Below are positions 1 through 10,185 of a stretch of 36,237 nucleotides of DNA, one piece after another. The position numbers and the translations under genes are program-made. Numbering within the stretch: the first letter of the stretch is position 1; each line of letters starts with the position of its first letter. The notes below the pieces were generated by a model, which worked only from the letters and a program-made list of their open reading frames with translations, searched no databases and was not told the DNA's origin. The stretch spans positions 773,699 through 809,935 of the forward strand of contig NC_049985.1 of assembly GCF_000003815.2 (NCBI RefSeq), read 5' to 3'. This stretch comes from Branchiostoma floridae (lineage: Eukaryota > Chordata > Leptocardii > Amphioxiformes > Branchiostomatidae).

Positions 1-865
1 CTAGTTGTAGTGTACTTATGAGAGATTTGCGCCTATCTGTGTATAGTGAACATTCTACAATAAAATGTACTTCATTCTCTACATAACTATCATTGCAAAA
101 TGTACATATTCTGTCGTTTGGAGGAGTCTGGTTGTGTCTACCAACTTCAATTTGTAGCGGGTGGTGGCTAATCCTTAGTTTCGTCATGGCTCTGTGGTGA
201 TTGCAATTTTTTATATCAAGATATTTTTCTCGCTCATACGTAAATTCTAAGTTTGTTTCCTTGATTCTCTTTTTTCCCGCAAGATTTCAATTCGGAGAAA
301 AATGTTGAAGAAAGTTGTCTTTTAGTCTTTGCTTAGATAAGTTCTGATTGCGCAGACAATGTGTTTCGTTCTTCTTGAAGCAGAAGGTAGGTAAAACCCG
401 ACTCCTCAAGGATTCTACTAATATTGGAAAACCAGCATGGTATCTTACATCGGTGTAGGCTACACCGATGTAAGATACTAGGTCTTGCTGCGCTAAGAAG
501 GCTTCGTATTGCATCTTTCGGCATTTCTCTTACTAGTCTTTTATAATATGAATACATTCTATTGTACACTTCAATCCACACTAGGTATCTGTCTAGTTCC
601 GCCCTTATGGCTAGTTTGTTGGCATTCTTCCTTACGCGCAGGATCGATTTACAGAATTTTAAGTGTACTTGTTCTAATGGGGAATTGTCATTGAGCCCAA
701 TCTTGTCCCATACCTCTGCACTATACGTGAAAATGGGAACTACACAGGCATCAAATAATTTAGTATACACTGAAATTGACGGGTCGCTATCTCCTAGGGT
801 TGATTTTATACCAAATAGGGCTCGTAAATCTTCCACTACATCCATCTCACAGTATTTCACAATCT
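1..865 (-). pseudogene. Non-LTR retrotransposon (LINE) reverse transcriptase, C-terminal remnant
   Basis: Read on the minus strand, 860 to about 345 encodes the region after the polymerase palm of a LINE reverse transcriptase: a YSAEVWDKIG segment, then KFCKSILRVRKNANKLAIRAEL, then PCWFSNISRILEESGF. The frame then shifts and continues as QRLKDNFLQHFSPN, meets a TGA at 287-289, and resumes in that frame to the window edge with KLRISHHPLQIEVGR and a Cys-Cys-His-Cys knuckle (CTFC at 95-106, His at 65-67, Cys at 50-52). This order is typical of LINE C-termini, where the knuckle probably binds nucleic acid. The 5' part (endonuclease and catalytic YxDD) is absent, as in ordinary 5'-truncated copies. 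At least one frameshift and one stop make it inactive. The clade was not resolved. The 3' end lies outside the window. Confidence 0.85.
440..478. repeat. Perfect 18 bp inverted repeat with 3 bp loop
   Basis: The arm GTATCTTACATCGGTGTA (440-457) is followed by GGC and its exact complement (461-478). It sits inside the LINE remnant, where the reading frame changes, so it looks like a local inverted duplication in the dead element or an assembly artefact, not a functional hairpin. Confidence 0.85.
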
Positions 866-1134
866 ATCTTGACCTTACAACTTTTTATAACATCCCTTTT
901 CTACCTTTAGTGGGTGAGCACTGATTCTTAGGCTGGACTCCAGGCTCAGATGTTTGAGAGAGTAGGACAGAGACCTGCTCTCCAAGCAGAGGTTCCTCTC
1001 CGACTGTTTTTGCCGTGTTTTTCAGGTGTTTTTGTTGGGTTCACTTGGTTCAAGTCTAGTTTGTACCTTGTTCTTTATGTCCGTCGGCCAAACATAAAGA
1101 AAACTGTACAAAATAGAAACCACGGCAAAAACGC

Positions 1135-1287
<153 letters not shown>

Positions 1288-1455
1288 ACGGAGACGAACT
1301 TTAGCAGATGTCGCCCAAATGTCATGCACATTTCAAGCAGAGGTTAGGCACCGGCTTGTTTTGGAATTGTTTTTATTTGTTTTATCGGTCTTTCATCAGT
1401 CTTTCATCAGTTGTTTAACGTTTTGTAGTATAAACTGTAAGCCGTAGATTTAAGT

Positions 1456-1490
1456 AAACAAACAAACAAACAAACAGATAGATAGAGATA
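1456..1490. repeat. (AAAC)n / (GATA)n simple repeat
   Basis: Five AAAC-type units run into GATAGATAGAGATA. Similar AAAC or AAAT tails end several LINE 3' ends in this window, so it may be a worn retroelement tail, but no body is recognisable upstream. Confidence 0.7.
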
Positions 1491-1548
1491 GGAAGAAAGT
1501 GATTGAGGAGGATAAAGGGAGAAAGGGGGGTCGTAATCTTTGAGGAAG

Positions 1549-1632
1549 CTTTACACTAGGTTTCTCTGAGACGTCTTGGCCAAGACCGTCTCAAGACCGT
1601 CTCAGCCAAGACGTCTCAGCCACAGTGTAAAG
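1549..1632. mobile_element. Short fold-back MITE-like repeat (CTTTACAC ends)
   Basis: The left end CTTTACACTAGG...GAGACGTCTTGGC is mirrored by the right end GCCAAGACGTCTCAG...GTGTAAAG, so the 84 bp unit folds on itself over almost its whole length. A second, incomplete copy begins at 1649 and runs to about 1715. Related GAGAC/CTTGG words recur at 2061-2184. No target duplication was established, so the class is unknown. Confidence 0.6.
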
Positions 1633-1648
1633 AGCGATTATCCACTCG

Positions 1649-1715
1649 CTTTACACTAGGTTTTTCTGAGACGTCTTGGCCAAGACCGTCTCAGCCAAGA
1701 CCTTTAACAGCTCTC
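1649..1715. repeat. Partial second copy of the CTTTACAC fold-back repeat
   Basis: It repeats the first two thirds of the unit at 1549-1632 almost exactly (CTTTACACTAGGTTTTTCTG, then GAGACGTCTTGG), but the right end is replaced by CCTTTAACAGC. The two copies are about 100 bp apart, which suggests a local tandem duplication. Confidence 0.6.
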
Positions 1716-2749
1716 TTTACACACGCTGTGACAAGCTGTCTTGGACTCCCTGCAGAGCAGGCTTGCAGGCATTATTCTGTGTTTCTGCATTTAACCACAC
1801 ACTTTCCTCCGTAATAAGTATGCAGTTTTTCCACAAATTCAGGGGAAATATGAAAAGTTGGATGTAGTGGACTCCAACTACTATCAGAAAAAAAAACTGT
1901 CCCTGTTCAAAGAGGTAAAAAAGGTGTCGAAAAAAAGAAAGAAAAATTTATAATGAAAAACAACCTCCTAGTAAACACAGATCCAAAATGCTGTAGAGAT
2001 CGCACTTGGTAGACTCAATGATATGTACCCTTTGACCTACAAATACCGCTCTGAAGTTGGCTCTGAGACGAATTTTCTGAGACCGTTCTCTTTACACAGT
2101 AAAAAATGGGTCTTGGCACTCCTGCTGTGCGTCTTGGCACTCCCGCTGAGCGTCTTGAGACCACATCTGATGTGGTCTCAAGACATTACAGTCTTAGCAA
2201 GGAGGTTGAAAAAAGGACTTGGTCTTAGTAAAGTTTTTAGCCATAGCCGAAGCTGAGCTGATTTTACCATGGTCGATATTGACCAAAGGACGCCACATAA
2301 ATGTATGGTTTCGAAACTTTGGATATTTTCGGACGTCATCCAATGTTTTGTGTCGTTTGTTGTGGGAAAGGCGAGGGAAAACCCGGACATTGTGTATGAT
2401 GTATGAGGGGATGTCCGCGAACGTCATCGAAACTTTGCTGGGGGGATTTTTGTGCGGAGATGAGGTCAGGTCAACCCCGGCCGGCTGCAGCGACGTCATG
2501 CGGGAAATATTAAAATTGCACCCATACGTTTGTGTACGTAAATTGACGAGTTCAACATTTAGAATAGTAGGGGAAAGATTTCAATATCAAATATCTCTGA
2601 AGGCAAAAATGAATCATATATGACATTTATGATATTCAAACATTATACTTATTTAGTTATAAATATGAGAATTATACTTTGTATTATATAATCTGTAAAA
2701 ATGTAGATGTTTCTTGAATATCTTTACTCATTTGATATTTCTGTACCCT
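1716..2749. other. Non-coding sequence with a palindrome; AT-rich at its right end
   Basis: No gene was recognised. It contains degenerate GAGAC/CTTGG repeats and, at 2152-2184, a perfect 16 bp inverted repeat (GTCTTGAGACCACATC, one-base spacer). From about 2590 to 2720 it is strongly AT-rich. The 134-codon open frame at 2219-2623 shows no recognisable domain and I do not call it. Confidence 0.5.
2152..2184. repeat. Perfect 16 bp inverted repeat, 1 bp spacer
   Basis: GTCTTGAGACCACATC, then T, then its exact complement. It belongs to the surrounding GAGAC/CTTGG repeat cluster and is probably the centre or end of another fold-back element of that family. Confidence 0.85.
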
Positions 2750-2973
2750 CGTTAGATGGTACCGCCTGTACTTCCGGTCGCTACTTCCGGCTGCAAATCA
2801 GTCCGTCAGAGCGATTTTCCGTCCCCAGTACCGGTTTGTGTACGCCGACTAGCAGACTTTGGTGCCCCGGAGCCAACTTTGGACCCAATTTACAGCAGCA
2901 ACGCTTTCATTTCCATCGATTAGGGTGCCTGTCGGATCACCTAGGCCGGATTTCGTGGCGAAAATCTGGAAAT

Positions 2974-2979
2974 ATGTAG
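2974..2979 (+). promoter_or_regulatory. Minimal start-stop uORF (ATG TAG)
   Basis: An ATG directly followed by TAG in the predicted 5'UTR. Start-stop elements can stall or recycle ribosomes and lower translation of the main ORF. This matters only if the transcript starts upstream of it. Confidence 0.3.
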
Positions 2980-3068
2980 AGTATTTGTCGGGGATTATCA
3001 GCTGTTTTGGCCCGTACGCGCAGGTCTGTTCGGAGGGAGGCGCAGTGACGGCTTGGCTCTCTCCCAAC

Positions 3069-3074
3069 ATGTAA
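3069..3074 (+). promoter_or_regulatory. Minimal start-stop uORF (ATG TAA)
   Basis: The second ATG-stop pair of the predicted leader, 73 bases upstream of the main ATG, with context CAACATG. Confidence 0.3.
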
Positions 3075-3128
3075 CCTTTGGATTCAGCACAATTAGGACT
3101 AAACTGGAGGAATTTCACTGGATTTTAC

Positions 3129-3137
3129 ATGCTGTAG
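3129..3137 (+). promoter_or_regulatory. Two-codon uORF (ATG CTG TAG) just upstream of the main start
   Basis: In frame with the main ATG at 3147 and ending nine bases before it. Its stop also shows that the downstream ORF cannot extend upstream in this frame. Confidence 0.35.
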
Positions 3138-3146
3138 GACGGAACC

Positions 3147-3169
3147 ATGGCTTCGACAAGTTCTGGCAG
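3147..3169 (+). CDS. Candidate first coding exon (MASTSSG...) with donor at 3170
   Basis: ATG in an excellent Kozak context (GGAACCATGG) opens seven codons, M-A-S-T-S-S-G, plus two bases (AG). A near-consensus splice donor follows, CAG|GTGAGA, at 3170. An in-frame stop at 3135-3137 fixes this ATG as the first possible start in its frame. The exon sits at the downstream end of a CpG-rich block with ETS motifs, as expected for a vertebrate-like or lancelet promoter. Too little protein is present to identify the gene. The exon ends in phase 2, so the next exon must supply one base. No matching exon is recognisable in the remaining 33 kb, which would make nearly the whole window intron 1. Alternatively it is a short non-functional match, but four independent signals (CpG island, Kozak, upstream stop, donor) coincide. 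Confidence 0.5.
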
Positions 3170-5089
3170 GTGAGAACATCTTGTTTGGCTGTATTTGGAG
3201 GCAGTTTGGACGTAGCAAAGACGGGGTAAATTTTGAATTTTGTGTGGCGCCTGTCGTAGTGGGGAGGGCAGAGGTTTGTGGATGCAGCTGATTAGATCGG
3301 GATTTTCTCGCCCTTTAAACTCAAATCTTGGCAGATTTCAGGAATATGCACAATCTACACACCAGACTTGATCTAAACTTACTCGTGACCTCTTCATTAG
3401 CAAGCGGTACTTTGGGGAATATATTTATGAAAATCGCAATTTTTCACGCCCACCGACCGAGGTCGCCTCAGACCTATTTTTGGCGCGGGTATTTTTTTTT
3501 ACCTTTCCATGAATTCACGACTCCAAAATTCCCCTACAAATCCCCCAAAATTTGGGTCACCTTTCCTCAGTTCTACTACAGTGTCGTTACTAGGAAGGTT
3601 CCCAGTCGGGAAGGCCACCAGGCCCGAATATTCCGTAGTTCTGGTAGAATTTTCCGTTCCGCGGACGCCATATTGAAGTCGACCCAGTGTAGCGATTTCG
3701 GAAGTCAGCAGAATTTTCCTTGTCAAACGGGCCACAAAAACGGCAACTTTCCTTCCAACAACAGCAAAAACACGACTTAAACTGCGTGTTAGATACAACA
3801 GGAATAGGATAATGTAGGTGTGAAGACCGCACAGTGTGATGTTGGTAGTTTTTTTGTGGTTTTATGCTAGTATTTTGATAGGCTGAGTGCAAGCTCCTCT
3901 GAACAGCCGGGTCAGAAGGACAAGGCCGTGTGGTACAAAGGAGATCCAGCCATTCACAATATCCTCGTAAAACAGCTCCAAATCCCACATTTCCTGCAAC
4001 ACTTCAGGTATACAGGCCACCACAGAGCAGGGGAATCTCTTATGTATAATTTATTGCTGCACACAGTTGCTACTTAGTGTAGCACATCCCAACATCTCTG
4101 TACACAAAAGTCTGACCTACGACACTTGGGTCAGGGCTCCAGTTTCTGTATTTGAGTACGACTGATATTCTAAACTTTACTGGTGTGCGTTAACTCTTTG
4201 TCGCTCTCTTGGGTTGATCTTAGTTTGTTGTGATTGGTTCGACGACAACAAACCCACCTGTGTTTTTGGTACGGCCTTGCGTGACATCTTGTTAGGTATT
4301 TCATAACAGTTTTCAATTTCAAAGTCGTAAATATGTAACAATGTTTCCCCCCTTACTGGAAGGACATAAAGATTTGTAAAACCAAAGTGTTGATGTCATC
4401 TGGTGACCTCTGATGAAAACATGTCAGGACTAGTCGCTGTTCTAGTTTCTTCAGGGCACATCTGCCTCTCAAAAGAGTCAAATGTCAATGAACGATTTTA
4501 AGTTCATTAGTGACGTAAAGTTTGTGATGAAGTCACACTGCCTTGCCCTTAATTGTAATTGAAATAAGAGGCCATTTGAATTAGAATGAGGATATTTTGT
4601 GTTACTTTATTAGATTTACACAGCTGATTCATGAACTGTTTACCGACCAAAGGAAAATATTCAAGAAATTTGCTGGGGGTCAACAACTGTTACTAATTAC
4701 TAATGTTGCAGTTCTTTAGTTGTGTAATCTGCTTGGTTTAGGGTTGTAAGTATGTAGAAAATACCACTTGTAAACATCAGTTAGTATGCTGGCTAAGGAA
4801 GTTTACAAAATTCCATGTGTGTAAAATGCATGTGTACAGAATACGTAATGAATGTATCATGTCCAGTAACGTATACTCTTATTAGTGACTTCCATTTAGA
4901 TTCTTGAAACCTTTTTGAAGGTGGCAGACGTAAAGCTGAGTTCCTTTGTATAAAAACAGTTTGTTTTGGATCCTACCTTGAGCGGCCTTTTTTGTTCTGA
5001 TACTATATAAGTTGTGTGATATTTAGGGAGTCCCCAGAGGGCCCAATTTCTGGCTTATGTTGCTCACACACAGTCACAGCTAGCTAGTC
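3170..5089 (+). other. Start of the predicted long first intron; no gene seen
   Basis: CpG-rich until about 3800, then ordinary AT-leaning sequence with scattered stops in every frame. The open frames at 3328-3780 and 3590-3988 come from the low stop density of CpG-rich DNA and show no domain. Confidence 0.45.
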
Positions 5090-5525
5090 CAGGGTTGGAC
5101 AAGTTTTCTAAAAATTCACTTGTCCTATCGGGCAAGTACATAAAAAATGTACTTGCCTGAACTGACTTTTCATTTGCCCGAAATTCAAATAACATTTTTC
5201 CATGTATTTTCACTTCCAGCAATCAATGGAATTCTTTTATCATTGACTAGAGATATTCAACTGTATTTTCAAAATTTTTATTGACTTAGAGTTCACTGCA
5301 AAACAAGACTCGTTGAGCCACTCAAGCGTTTTTGGTTACATAAACCAATGTATTTACCAATGCTTGATGCCATGACTGTGAAAAGTAACATGAAGTCGTA
5401 TCAAGTAAATCTCACTCATGGAAAAAGCTTACTTGCCCGATCGGGCAAGTGGGGTAAGACGTGTACTTGCCCGATCAGCACTTTCACTTGCCCCGGACAT
5501 TGTCCGGCTAGTGGACTTGTCCACA
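5090..5525. mobile_element. hAT-like MITE, ACTTGYCC internal motif family, copy A
   Basis: The left end CAGGGTTGGACAAGTTTTCT matches, inverted, the right end of copy B at 7904-8201. The interior carries many copies of ACTTGCCC/GGGCAAGT in both orientations, including a perfect 20 bp palindrome at 5431-5450 (ACTTGCCCGA plus its complement). The right end has decayed (CTAGTGGACTTGTCCACA in place of a CCCTG end), so no target duplication is readable. Non-autonomous, no coding capacity. Confidence 0.75.
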
Positions 5526-6500
5526 CGAACTTTCCTTCTCACTAAGTTCCTAACACTTCTGTGCTGGCAGAACTGGACCAGAGTTACTAAGTATACCCCA
5601 GCGTCTGACAGGGGAGGAGATGCTGTCAGGGAGGGCACTGAACTGGGGTCCATTTTTGGGGATCTAAACATTTTGTTACACCTAAAATGATTCTCGGGCG
5701 CACAACCTAAGATACAATAGAATGTTAGAAAAATGCAATTTCAAACCCTACCATCTCTCTTCAAAGTGTGAATCTGATATTTTATGGCTAACTTGATTAC
5801 TAAAATTATCAACGTAACTTGACATCTATTAACTTTAAGATTCTAACAAGTAATGGAACAAAGGTTTTAGTATTTTTTCTGACAAAAAAAAAATTGAATT
5901 TTATGTCATGAATGAACTGTAGAGTACTCTTTACACACATTACTATTGTGAAATAGTACTTTTATGTAAATAATTAAATATGCTACAGTAAATAGATATG
6001 CTAGCCTACAGTGCATGTTGGTATGTCGGTCAAAAATTAGGTTTACACATGCACCCAGTATATAAATCATGTTAAACCCTGGTTACTGGGTTCTGGTGCA
6101 CAGGTGAGCTTATTGGCTGACCCCTTTTCTATATATACCTCCTCCCCTGGTCTGAGTGTGCTGGTGCCACTTTCTCATCTGTCAGTCATTCTGTTGCCAT
6201 GGCAACAAGGGGACAGGTCAGTTTGCTCCTCTGACCTGGTAGCACAAGATGGACTCATTGGACTGGATGGTACATTTGTACCTGTGATTATTTCTGCACA
6301 GTTAATCAAAATCACACCAATTCATTTATTTGGTTGTCAGACATTTTCAAAGTGAAGTTTTAGCAAGAACTTGGGAAGGCAGTGTGGAAACTGAGGGCTT
6401 GTATGTGTTCCAGTTCATTTTTGTTGTAAATTGACTATATAATAAATATGTAACCGTCACCATTATTATTTGACTCTGTTGATATTCTTGTCATTTTTAC
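5526..6500. other. Intronic sequence, one X-box, no gene
   Basis: AT-leaning single-copy-looking DNA. The only signal I would keep is the RFX palindrome at 6193-6206. Confidence 0.4.
6193..6206. promoter_or_regulatory. Perfect RFX (X-box) palindrome
   Basis: GTTGCCATGGCAAC is the ideal two-half-site RFX binding sequence (GTTGCC, two bases, GGCAAC). RFX factors govern ciliary genes in animals. An intronic X-box far from a promoter is only a candidate enhancer. Confidence 0.4.
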
Positions 6501-6683
6501 GTTGCGAAGTGATTTAGTTTATGTTCATGTCATCCTGAGTTATATGTTTGGTTGTATTCTTAATTTTGTTAATTTTGACTGTCATTTTATGTATCTTGAG
6601 CAGAAGACGTCTATAAGCTCATTGCTGAGCTTTCTGCCTATGCTCGTTAAATGTATGTGAATAAAATAAATAAAATAAAATAA
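6500..6683 (+). mobile_element. LINE 3' end with AAATA-type tail
   Basis: CAGAAGACGTCTATAAGC...TATGCTCGTTAAATG followed by GAATAAAATAAATAAAATA is a LINE 3'UTR style (CR1/L2-like), ending in a short A-rich tandem tail instead of pure poly(A). Only the 3'UTR is recognisable; the upstream boundary is approximate. Confidence 0.65.
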
Positions 6684-6713
6684 CAGGGCATGGAGGAAAA
6701 CTCAAATCTGACT

Positions 6714-7454
6714 CAGGGCTCAAAATACCACCTGCATATCCAGGTTACCGGTAGTGCAGGTAAAATTGAAGCTGTGCAGGGATTTCTGGTGTCTACCTGC
6801 ACCTAACCTGCACTGGTTCGTGTACTGGGTATGTACAGGTTAGTGCAGGTAAAATTGGAGATGTGCAGAGATTTCTGGTGTCTACCTGCACCTAACCTGC
6901 ACTGGTTCATGTACTGGGTATATGCAGGTTAGTGCAGGTAAAATTGGAGCTGTGCAGGTGTTTCTGGTCTCCACCTGCACCTAACCTGCACTGGTTCATG
7001 TACTGGGTTTTATACATTCATGTCCTGTGACATGGGGGTATAAAAAAAAACTGTATATGGATTGTTACTAGCTGCATTGACTGCTACCACCTATAAAGTA
7101 TCAAAGAAAAATAGCAATGGTTTCTGAACAATTTTAGTATGAAATAAAATTTTTCTTAACTTGCAATCTTGCATGTTGAAAATACCTGGCCTATTGGAAA
7201 AATACTGAGGAATTAGACCCCCTACTCTTAGACAAAAAGACAAATGGATGTGTGTCTTTATCCTTTCTTGTTTTTGCCAGTAACTTTCTCCGGTAACTTT
7301 ACTAGATGTAATCAAAATTCACCGATTCAAGCTAGTGATACTCGTCGTCATCACCGCCTAGTTGTATTTTGCATGTAAATTTTTCAAATTGCACGTAAAA
7401 TTTTTGCCAACTTGCAATTTTGCATGTAGCAAAAAAAAAGTGTTTTGATCCCTG
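6714..7454. mobile_element. hAT-like MITE, TGCAGGT family, with internal triplication
   Basis: The left end CAGGGCTCAAAATACCACC and right end GTGTTTTGATCCCTG form the terminal inverted repeat. Motifs TGCAGGT/ACCTGCA recur throughout. An 89 bp unit starting at AGTGCAGGTAAAATT is tandemly triplicated (starts 6753, 6842, 6931), whereas the copies at 8437 and 27101 have one unit. The right third diverges from those copies and carries GCAAGTT/TTGCATG words instead. Flanks TGACT and TATGT do not match, so the right boundary, or a rearrangement, is uncertain. Confidence 0.7.
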
Positions 7455-7458
7455 TATG

Positions 7459-7600
7459 TGTGCAGTGTACCAAGGTACAGAGTACTACAGACTTTCCCTC
7501 AGACTCTGTTTTCATTGTTGATTGTTTACATAAGCTTTTTTGATGACCAAGAAATTTGATGGGTGTGTCCTCTGTCAATATCGACACTTATGACTAAACG
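7459..7600. repeat. Unclassified interspersed repeat (GTACCAAGGTAC family), copy 1
   Basis: GTGTACCAAGGTACAG followed by ...CTTTCCCTCAGACTCTGTTTTCAT...GTTGATT resembles 11765-11850, the flanks of the MITE dimer at 31760-32230, and (inverted) 33605-33690. Boundaries and class were not determined. Confidence 0.4.
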
Positions 7601-7897
7601 AAGACCAAATACAGAAACTTCTGACAGTGGATGAAAAATGATGCATCAGCAAGTAGTAGTAGCCAAATATGGAAATGAAAACACTGAGCAGAATACTTTT
7701 GATAACCTGGGTTGCAACAACAGTATACTTTTCATACTAAACTATGCAGTTTCGTGTGAATTTTACAGTAAATGAGTAATACCTGACATAATACTAATGC
7801 ATTAATCTATGCGTGAGGCCATAATTATTCAGCTACTTTGATGTTGATCTTGTGAGAATAACGATTCTCCATGTTTCTTGTGAAGGGTGGGTTAATG
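7601..7897. other. Intronic sequence, nothing recognised
   Basis: AT-rich, with stops in all frames and no repeat match inside the window. Confidence 0.4.
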
Positions 7898-7903
7898 TAG
7901 GTG

Positions 7904-8201
7904 CAGGGTTGTACAAGTCCACTAGCCCTATTGTCCCGGTCAAGTGAAAGTGCTGATAGGGCAAGTGCATGACCTACCCCACTTGTCCGATCGGGCAAGT
8001 TAGATTTTGTCATTGAGTGAGAAGTTATCAAGCAATGGTCAACACAGAAAAATAGAGACAATAGTATGAATTCCATTGCTGGAACATATAAAAAAGGCAT
8101 TTAGATTTTGGGCAAGTGAAAAATTGGTTCGGACAAATAAGTCTTTTATGTGTTTGCCCTATAAAAGGACAAGTAAATTTTAGAAAACTTGTCCAGCCCT
8201 G
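7904..8201. mobile_element. hAT-like MITE, ACTTGYCC family, copy B (inverted relative to A)
   Basis: The ends CAGGGTTGTACAAGTCC and GAAAACTTGTCCAGCCCTG are inverted repeats. TAGGT occurs at 7898-7902 and directly after the right end at 8202-8206, fitting a 5 bp target duplication with one extra G on the left. The interior has ACTTGTCCGA-TCGGGCAAGT (7981-8000), GGGCAAGTG and related words. Non-coding. Confidence 0.8.
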
Positions 8202-8436
8202 TAGGTATTTACCCTCTGCCAAGTCAGCTGGTTCGCTCATTGTGTCCCCATTCAGCCACGGCTCACTCAGATGGCTGGAGACTCACTCGGGTATTGTTCC
8301 CCGTCAATTTGTGAGGAGAGAAGTGGCATGACTGAGGAGTTTTAGCGGTAAGCCCGTTCTTGGCTGAGGACCATTTCTGTTCCCCCCCAAAAGTGTCTGT
8401 CCCGGCCCGAGACGTCTGGATGGCTGGACGAGTCTG

Positions 8437-8794
8437 CAGGGCTCGAAAACCACCTGCAGATGTTTATGTTTATTGAACACCTATTTAATGCAGGTAACAT
8501 TGGAGCTGTGCAGGTATTTCTGGTGTCTAACTGCACCTAACCTGCACTGGTCCATGTACTGGGTATTATACATAAATGTCCAATGATGTAGGTGTATGTG
8601 GATTGTTATTAGCTGCATTGACTGTTACCACCTATGAAGTATAGATTAAAGAAGAATATGGTTTCTGAACAAATTTAGTTTGATCCATGCTTCCTTAATT
8701 TAGAGTGGTGCAGGTAAAATTTGTCTGATGCAGGTAATTTTCAATGTTACCTGCATCAGGGCAGGCATGCAGACAAAAAGTATTTGGAGCCCAG
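8437..8794. mobile_element. hAT-like MITE, TGCAGGT family, single-unit copy
   Basis: It starts CAGGGCTCGAAAACCACC and ends AGTATTTGGAGCCCAG. AGTCTG flanks both ends (8431-8436 and 8795-8800), and GAGTCTG can be read if the end is set one base earlier, so the target duplication is 6-7 bp. The body follows the same order as 27101-27763: ACCTGCAC/GTGCAGGT words, then GATGTAGGTGTATG, then AGCTGCATTGACTGTTA. Confidence 0.85.
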
Positions 8795-8944
8795 AGTCTG
8801 AGAAGACAAATTGCGAGGTTGCCAAGTACGTCAGGCTCGTTCCGTCTCGTGTGTCGACTGCAAACAATACTCCGGGCGGTCTGATTTGGGTTGCACATGC
8901 ATTATTGATTGGTTGTGTAACTGTGGCTCCGTCGTTACTTTAAC

Positions 8945-9263
8945 CAGTGTACAAAATATTTTTCTTAGCCAGGTTGCACAGTGTGCAACTTGGGGCAAAA
9001 ACTAGGTTGCACAACTGAATTTCAAGTTGCACCACCTACAATTCACTAATTTCTGAAAAAAAGGTACAATACATACATGTTTGGCTGATTTGAAACGGAG
9101 CTGCCTCTACCCATTTATTTCTTCCAAGTAAATTGAGAACAAAATCAAGTTCTGAGGCTCAAAATCTAAGTTGCGCCCTGTGCAACCTGAGTTTAGAAGT
9201 AAGTTGCACCAAGCAAAAAGTGGTTGCAATGTGCAAGTGTGCAAGTGGGTATTTTGCACGCTG
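8945..9263. mobile_element. MITE, TTGCAC family, 6 bp TSD (copy 1)
   Basis: Terminal inverted repeats CAGTGTACAAAATA and TATTTTGCACGCTG. An exact 6 bp direct repeat TTTAAC flanks it (8939-8944 and 9264-9269). The interior is filled with TTGCAC/GTGCAA motifs near both ends. An inverted, near full-length copy lies at 17161-17479, and a partial one at 20940-21129. The CAG start and short TSD fit a hAT-like element, but 6 bp is not the classical 8 bp. Confidence 0.9.
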
Positions 9264-9269
9264 TTTAAC

Positions 9270-9827
9270 GGTGCGCAACTTTACGGGGCAATGCTCGGCT
9301 TGATGTTATTATTGATATCATACTTGTGTGGGAAAGCCACTATAATCGGTCAAGTCCTGGTGTACTTGTTATTAGGTTAACCCATTGCCTTTAGTCTTTA
9401 GTCGAGGACATCATATATGATATAAGTATAGGTTAACCCATACTGTAGGTAAACATTTTAAAGTATTCACAGGTGTTTGGCAATCAATAATCTTACTGTT
9501 AGACTGATATATGTTATAGTGTTGGCCAAGACATATAGTACCATGTACATCTATGTATTGACTAATTGAGCATGGAAAATTTCTTAAAGATCATCTTGAT
9601 CAGTATGCCAAATGTTGTAAAGAAATGTTTGAGAATTTGATGCATTGGAAGTTACGGTGCATTTAGATGTTATGATGCTGTTTACAATTACAAATATAAA
9701 CAAAAAAAATTAGATGGCGGTCTTTCTCAACGGATCTAAAAATTGCCTTATATGATATAGTTGCTGCTATACAACTCTGGAATGACCAGCATGTATGTAG
9801 CTTCCCTTAAAGTTAAAGTGGTCCTGC
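9270..9827. other. Intronic sequence, nothing recognised
   Basis: AT-rich, no long ORF, no repeat match within the window. Confidence 0.4.
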
Positions 9828-9832
9828 TGTTA

Positions 9833-10185
9833 CAGGGCTCGAAATTCATTTTTGGGATTAGGTGCACTGGTGCACCCAGCTTGAAAAATTGGGTGCACCA
9901 AAAGTTTTTTGGGTGCACCACTGAAATTCAAGTAATAAACTAATGATAAAACTTAGTTACAAGCTATATCAAATTCTTAAAAAAGTACCATGACAGACAT
10001 TTTTATTATCTTTCTAACACTTAGATGTCAAGAATATGATGTATACTATATACTTTTATATGTTTACATACATAAACCTAAGAAAATATTTGGGTGCACC
10101 CTGTGCACCCACAGAAAATAATTGGGTGCACAGCTCAAATTTTGGGTGCACCTGGGTGCACATACACCCAGTATTTCGAGCCCTG
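9833..10185. mobile_element. hAT-like MITE, GGGTGCAC family, 5 bp TSD (copy 1)
   Basis: The ends CAGGGCTCGAAAT and GTATTTCGAGCCCTG are inverted repeats, flanked by TGTTA on both sides (9828-9832, 10186-10190). The interior near each end is packed with GGGTGCAC/GTGCACCC, with an AT-rich middle. An inverted copy lies at 28954-29294. The length of 353 bp leaves no coding capacity. Confidence 0.93.

Larger units (their letters stand above)
2750..3146 (+). promoter_or_regulatory. CpG-rich promoter and 5'UTR candidate with paired ETS motifs
   Basis: Base composition changes sharply at about 2750, from AT-rich to CpG-rich, and stays CpG-rich to about 3800. Two copies of ACTTCCGG (2770-2777 and 2783-2790) match the consensus of ETS-family factors such as GABP, which commonly drive TATA-less housekeeping promoters. 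No TATA box is evident. A coding-type ATG with a splice donor follows at 3147. The transcription start is not determined; it would lie downstream of the ETS pair. A GCCATATT (YY1-like) word at 3667-3674 and CGGAAGT near 3700 lie in the CpG-rich start of the intron. Confidence 0.55.

Noticed and set aside
2219-2623. 134-codon plus-strand ORF upstream of the CpG island
   Set aside because: No domain or promoter context; it lies next to a repeat palindrome.
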